DNA of 64,000 bases, from assembly GCF_000724085.1 (NCBI RefSeq), contig NZ_CCDL010000001.1, positions 558,001 through 622,000 on the forward strand, written 5' to 3'. The position numbers were made by a program, and so were the translations under genes. Numbering within the stretch: the stretch's first letter is position 1; each line of letters begins with the position of its first letter. The notes under the pieces are model-generated. The model was not told the DNA's origin and searched no databases. It saw only the letters and a list, made by a program, of their open reading frames with translations. This document shows positions 60,776 to 64,000 of this stretch, in pieces. This DNA comes from Oceanobacillus manasiensis (lineage in GTDB: Bacteria > Bacillota > Bacilli > Bacillales > Amphibacillaceae).

Positions 60776-61474
60776 ATGGTGAGCGATAACCAGATCATCT
60801 GTGAAAAAAGGAGCTATTCTAAAAAGCTGGATTCCCATGCACATGCTTTTGGCCAGTTCCTTTTTCCACTACAAGGAACGTTGGACATTGCGACAGATAG
60901 ACAGGAAATTCATCTAGGCACAGATCATTGTTTTTATGTACCGCCTTATTATACGCACAGCTACCGTTCGCGGGACAGAAACGAGTTTCTTATCTTAGAT
61001 ATTCCTACCTCCTATTTACCTGTGGAAACAGAGATAACCTTGTCAGAGTTAGATTCCAAGTGGTCGGCTATCCGATCTTTATTACTGGAGGAGGCTAAGG
61101 AGCCTAGCAATATTTCTACAGGATTGCCAGAGCTGGTTAAATATGTGGGACAGAAGCTTCGCCGTGCGACAGCTCCTTCTATTGATTACATTCACCGACA
61201 TTTTAGGGAAAGTATTCAGATTGAGGACTTAGCGGCAATGGAACATTATCATCCAGTGTATTATTCGAGTTGGTTTAAAGAAAAGACGGGAAAAACTCCC
61301 AAGGCGTATATTGCTGAATTAAGGCTGAATGAAGCAAAGCGCCAATTGCGGGGCACAACCCAGACGATTACTCGGATTAGCGAGGAAATTGGTTTTGAGA
61401 ATTCTTCCTCCTTCACGCGCTGGTTTACAATGAAAGTAGGAACTTCCCCACAAAACTATAGAAGATATGAATAA
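60776..61474 (+). CDS. AraC-family transcriptional regulator
   Basis: The 232-residue regulator has an N-terminal cupin effector domain (DSHAHAFGQFLFPLQGTLDI, VPPYYTHSYRS) and a C-terminal double helix-turn-helix from about 135. It is recognisable by YIHRHFRESIQIEDLA and YYSSWFKEKTGKTPKAYI, ending EEIGFENSSSFTRWF. GGGGAGGGG precedes ATG 60776. The likely target is the co-directional EamA transporter gene downstream, which is inference from position only. Confidence 0.88.
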   Translation: MVSDNQIICEKRSYSKKLDSHAHAFGQFLFPLQGTLDIATDRQEIHLGTDHCFYVPPYYTHSYRSRDRNEFLILDIPTSYLPVETEITLSELDSKWSAIRSLLLEEAKEPSNISTGLPELVKYVGQKLRRATAPSIDYIHRHFRESIQIEDLAAMEHYHPVYYSSWFKEKTGKTPKAYIAELRLNEAKRQLRGTTQTITRISEEIGFENSSSFTRWFTMKVGTSPQNYRRYE

Positions 61475-61480
61475 TGGCTA

Positions 61481-61550
61481 AAAAGAACCTTTATTTTGGT
61501 ATAGATAACATTCAGTCGATTATCTATGCTAGTGACAAAGGTTCTTTTTT
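61481..61550 (+). terminator. Terminator after the AraC gene
   Basis: AAAAGAACCTTT at 61481-61492 pairs with AAAGGTTCTTTT at 61537-61548. An inner ATAGATAA/TTATCTAT stem (61501-61508, 61520-61527) makes a branched hairpin. Confidence 0.75.
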
Positions 61551-61613
61551 GTGTGTCATCAGAGCATGAATGGCTTTAGAAAGGAGAACGACGTTACAAG
61601 AGGAGGGATTAAA

Positions 61614-62510
61614 TTGAAGGGGAAATTAGCAGTTGGGTTTGTTTTATTTGCAGCAATGCTCTGGGGGACAACGGGGACGGTGCAAACCCTTGTGCCAGAG
61701 GGCGCGCATCCTGTAGCAGTGGGTACTGCCCGTTTAGCAGTGGGAGGTATTGCACTAACGATTATCGTGTTACTAATGGGGAAATTAGATCTCAAAAGCT
61801 GGCCACTTAAGCCAACTATTTTTGCTGCGATCAGCATGGCTGCCTATCAGCCGTTATTTTTTACTGCAGTCACCATGACAGGCGTGGCAATTGGGACAGT
61901 AATCGCGATAGGTAGTGCCCCCATTTTATCTGGGCTACTGGAATGGTTGGTTTGGAAGCGGCGTCCAGTGAAGGTTTGGTGGATATCTACATTTTTAGCT
62001 ATTCTCGGCTGCCTGTTGCTTTTCTTAAACCAGTCATCTGTGTATGTAGACCCACTTGGCATTTTATTAGCACTTGGTGCAGGGCTTTCCTTCGCAATCT
62101 ATACGCTTGTCAGTAAGGAATTAGTAAGGGATTTCTCCTCCATCTCCGTAGTTGCGGTTGTGTTTACCCTTAGTGCTATCATTCTTTCTCCTCTGTTATT
62201 TATTTATGATATGACATGGGTGACAGAGTTGAGCGGAGCTGCGGCTAGCCTTCACCTAGGATTAATTGCGACAGCCTTGGCCTATTTTCTGTTTGCAAAA
62301 GGGCTCGTCCATATTCCATCTTCTACAGCAGTTACATTATCGCTTGCTGAACCATTGACGGCAGCGTTCTTAGGTGTCTTCTTTGTTGGAGAGGAGCTAA
62401 GCTTCATCTCTTGGATAGGCGTCAGCTTGCTTCTATTAGGAATCGGCTTCCTTATTAAAGGGTCTGAAAAAGAGGTGCCTCGTATAAGGGAAGTTAACAT
62501 TTCAAAATAG
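61614..62510 (+). CDS. EamA/DMT-family transporter
   Basis: The 298-residue permease has ten membrane helices and two EamA repeats. Marks are FAAMLWGTTGTVQTLVPEG at the start and HPVAVGTARLAVGG, then PIGSAPIL-like turn AIGSAPILSGLLEWLVW. STAVTLSLAEPLTAAFLGVFF is in the second half. TTG 61614 follows AGGAGGG by 6 bases; ATG 61566 upstream has no ribosome site. Such transporters export amino acids or metabolites; substrate unknown. An AraC gene lies upstream. Confidence 0.88.
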   Translation: MKGKLAVGFVLFAAMLWGTTGTVQTLVPEGAHPVAVGTARLAVGGIALTIIVLLMGKLDLKSWPLKPTIFAAISMAAYQPLFFTAVTMTGVAIGTVIAIGSAPILSGLLEWLVWKRRPVKVWWISTFLAILGCLLLFLNQSSVYVDPLGILLALGAGLSFAIYTLVSKELVRDFSSISVVAVVFTLSAIILSPLLFIYDMTWVTELSGAAASLHLGLIATALAYFLFAKGLVHIPSSTAVTLSLAEPLTAAFLGVFFVGEELSFISWIGVSLLLLGIGFLIKGSEKEVPRIREVNISK

Positions 62511-62525
62511 TGAAAGCTCCAGATA

Positions 62526-62651
62526 GTGAATCGAGAGCGAAGCAAAGTGACAAGAGAACGAGGCAAAGAGAAAAGAGAGCAAGCCAAGCTGACAAGAGAA
62601 CGGGCCAAAGTGACAAGAGAGCGTCCAAGAGTGAATAGAAACACCAAAATG
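62526..62651. repeat. Tandem repeat, six copies of a degenerate 21-bp unit
   Basis: The landmark GTGA (or GAGA, CTGA) recurs at 62526, 62547, 62568, 62589, 62610 and 62631, exactly 21 bases apart. Units contain CAAGAGAACG and GGCCAAA with substitutions. Frames across it encode Leu/Arg/Ser heptads on the minus strand, but no ribosome site precedes them. The unit differs from the 21-bp repeat at 37995. It lies between the EamA and CotF-type genes. Confidence 0.85.
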
Positions 62652-62665
62652 AATCACCAATGAAA

Positions 62666-62710
62666 AAGCCGGCGTTACTCGACAAGTAAATTCGAGTAAT
62701 CAGCCGGCTT
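62666..62710. terminator. Bidirectional terminator between convergent genes
   Basis: AAGCCGGC at 62666-62673 pairs with GCCGGCTT at 62703-62710, continued by TTACTCGA/TCGAGTAA inside. It separates the EamA and coat genes. Confidence 0.85.
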
Positions 62711-62731
62711 CTATTATCTTTAAAATGTGTT

Positions 62732-63358
62732 CTAGTGTACAGTATTACCCTGCTGCGGAACAGTAGCATAGCTGTTAAGCATTTGTTGCATGTCTTGCTC
62801 CATTAGTTGTGGAACCTGATAGTAGCCATGCTTGTTCTGATACAGGAAGATTTCATAGCTGAGCTCAATAAAATTCGGAACACTATCAGCTACAACACGA
62901 CGTAAAACGGGATTCGTGATTTCAAGAGCAGTCATGGCAAGCAGGGACGTTAATGATTTTGTGTTTCCGAGCATGTATGCGGAAAGGCCTTGATCGGAAA
63001 GCTGGCTGACAGAGCTGTTCGGCTTCTTTGGTTGCCCTGGCTTTATCCCGTATACCACTTCATTTTCCTGTGTCATCTGATATTGCTGCGTTGGTACAGA
63101 AGGGTCCTGTCCTGTTTTAAAGCAGTTCACCATTGTGTTGTACAATTGGGTGACAAAGGTGGATTGTCGCTGGACTATGCTTTTTAATTCGGGATCTTGT
63201 ATATGCTGATCATACATTTGATATTGGTCAAGCATGCTAATGACACCTGCAAGTACTTCATGGGCGTCAAACATTTCATGGCCACCGTGATTTTTAGACA
63301 TCGCTTGATTCATGGCAGCATTTGGATTAGGTTGTTGGTTCTGATTTTGCATCATCAT
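62732..63358 (-). CDS. Spore coat protein, CotF-like
   Basis: The 208-residue protein has a CotF/YhcQ-type coat domain. It begins MMMQNQNQQPNPNAAMNQ, a glutamine/asparagine-rich lead, then HEMFDAHEVLAGVISMLDQY near 30-50 and VTQLYNTMVNCFKTGQDP. A helical region ELSYEIFLYQNKHGYY follows. It is methionine- and tyrosine-rich as coat proteins often are. ATG 63358 follows GGGAGGA. Its presence supports an endospore former. Confidence 0.85.
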   Translation of the reverse strand: MMMQNQNQQPNPNAAMNQAMSKNHGGHEMFDAHEVLAGVISMLDQYQMYDQHIQDPELKSIVQRQSTFVTQLYNTMVNCFKTGQDPSVPTQQYQMTQENEVVYGIKPGQPKKPNSSVSQLSDQGLSAYMLGNTKSLTSLLAMTALEITNPVLRRVVADSVPNFIELSYEIFLYQNKHGYYQVPQLMEQDMQQMLNSYATVPQQGNTVH

Positions 63359-63479
63359 GATGATTCCTCCCATTTATCAATATTTCTTATATATCTTCTC
63401 CCTGTAAGCCATCTTCATGTATGGATAATCCTACTAGGAAAGGTTAAAGATAAGAAAAAAAGAGGGGGATTGTTTCCGA

Positions 63480-64000
63480 GTGGTATTAATCAAGCCAAAT
63501 TGCTGGTCAGAACATGGAGAATTAGAGGCGGTGCTGGTTTGTCCACCATCAATCGCAGACGTACCGACACTTAAGGTTGCAGAGGATGTGCAATGGAGCG
63601 CACCTGTTCAGTACGAAAAGGCAATGGAAAATTTTTTAGAGCTTCAAGGTGTCTTTTTGGATGCTGGGATCAATGTATTGGATTATTCGAATGAATTATC
63701 ACAGGAAGAGCAATCACTCAGTGAGAAATTACTTAATCGGTTTTTTGTAAGAGACCTCGCCTGTGTATTTGGAAATACCATCCTACCAGGACATCCTTCT
63801 ATTTTCATGCGCCAGCCAGAATATGTACAGGCTCATCGGGTCTTCAAGTCTTGGTTTGACACCTCCTTTATCCCTCAAGAAAAGGTAGGTATTCAGGCGT
63901 TGGAGAACGGGGATGTATTGGTCTTGAATAAGGATGCAGTGTTTATTAATGCAGGTTTACGTACTAGCTTTGAAAGTATTGAGATCATAAAGCATTATAT
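63480..64000 (+). CDS. Arginine-deiminase-fold (DDAH-like) hydrolase, YkgA-like, partial
   Basis: The frame is open from GTG 63480 to the right edge (173 codons). It begins MVLIKPNCWSEHGELEAVLV and continues CPPSIADVPTLKVAEDVQWS, LLNRFFVRDLACVFGNTILP and RQPEYVQAHR. The RDLACVFG segment corresponds to the substrate-Asp/guanidinium-binding region of the amidinotransferase/DDAH fold. B. subtilis YkgA is similar and about 286 residues, so roughly the last 110 residues, including the catalytic Cys, lie outside. GAGGGGGAT is the ribosome site. Confidence 0.82.
   Translation, partial: MVLIKPNCWSEHGELEAVLVCPPSIADVPTLKVAEDVQWSAPVQYEKAMENFLELQGVFLDAGINVLDYSNELSQEEQSLSEKLLNRFFVRDLACVFGNTILPGHPSIFMRQPEYVQAHRVFKSWFDTSFIPQEKVGIQALENGDVLVLNKDAVFINAGLRTSFESIEIIKHY

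Noticed and set aside
62282-62769. Minus-strand Leu/Arg/Ser heptad frames opposite the EamA gene end
   Set aside because: They are by-products of the 21-bp repeat and the antisense of a real gene, without ribosome sites.
1-64000. CRISPR array, tRNA, rRNA, prophage or intact insertion sequence
   Set aside because: None found: tandem repeats lack spacers, and no transposase, integrase or structural RNA signature was visible.

Overview
The window is a contiguous piece of a low-GC, endospore-forming Bacillaceae chromosome. Many products look most like Bacillus subtilis proteins (gntRKPZ, pssA/ybfM/psd, yxiN/dbpA, yqiG, ywqA, ykgA, yusV, ycgT, CotF-type coat protein). Shine-Dalgarno sites are strong, rho-independent terminators are frequent, and many starts are TTG or GTG. 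The overall impression is an Oceanobacillus/Virgibacillus-like genus, but that placement is inference. I saw no rRNA, tRNA, CRISPR array, complete insertion sequence or prophage.

Layout: (1) 1-4 kb: end of a mannose-family PTS operon, a YhhX-like oxidoreductase, a dispersed repeat and the DbpA helicase. (2) 4-9 kb: a lipoprotein, a bactofilin-like gene with a small overlapping membrane ORF, a broken PadR regulator, and a condensation-type acyltransferase paired with a zinc-ribbon membrane protein. (3) 9-12 kb: codBA cytosine salvage behind a PyrR-type attenuator. (4) 12-20.5 kb: small membrane proteins, a transglutaminase-fold protein, a CPA1 antiporter, and an HcaT-like MFS gene divergent from a YeiL-like regulator. 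(5) 20.5-31.5 kb: a dispersed repeat, an OYE reductase, ribokinase, a 52-bp tandem repeat, an MFS/TetR divergon, a rearranged phospholipid cluster (pssA, psd, dedA), an FMN reductase, an Atg22-like MFS and a zinc alcohol dehydrogenase. (6) 31.5-38 kb: an HExxH protein, a second Gfo/Idh/MocA enzyme and a three-gene ABC exporter. (7) 38-43 kb: a 21-bp tandem repeat, then a Fur-box-controlled siderophore-iron operon (ATPase, reductase, binding lipoprotein, fused double permease). (8) 43-49.5 kb: an SDR, an XRE/membrane-protein pair behind twin palindromes, SIMPL and aldo/keto reductase genes, and two paralogous elements each carrying an 11-codon leader ORF. (9) 49.5-54.7 kb: the gluconate operon gntRKPZ with its operator. 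(10) 54.7-64 kb: htpG under a perfect CIRCE element, a SWIM/SNF2 helicase, an AraC regulator, an EamA transporter, another 21-bp tandem repeat, a CotF-type coat gene and the start of an arginine-deiminase-fold gene.

Most genes are ordinary core or accessory metabolism. The best-supported regulation is PyrR on codBA, GntR (plus a cre-like site) on gnt, Fur on iron uptake, HrcA on htpG, and autoregulation of the XRE pair. The least explained elements are the paired leader-peptide loci near 48-49 kb, three unrelated intergenic tandem repeats (21, 21 and 52 bp), and several sub-60-residue membrane-protein genes with good ribosome binding sites. All family assignments come from recognising sequence motifs by eye; no database search was run.
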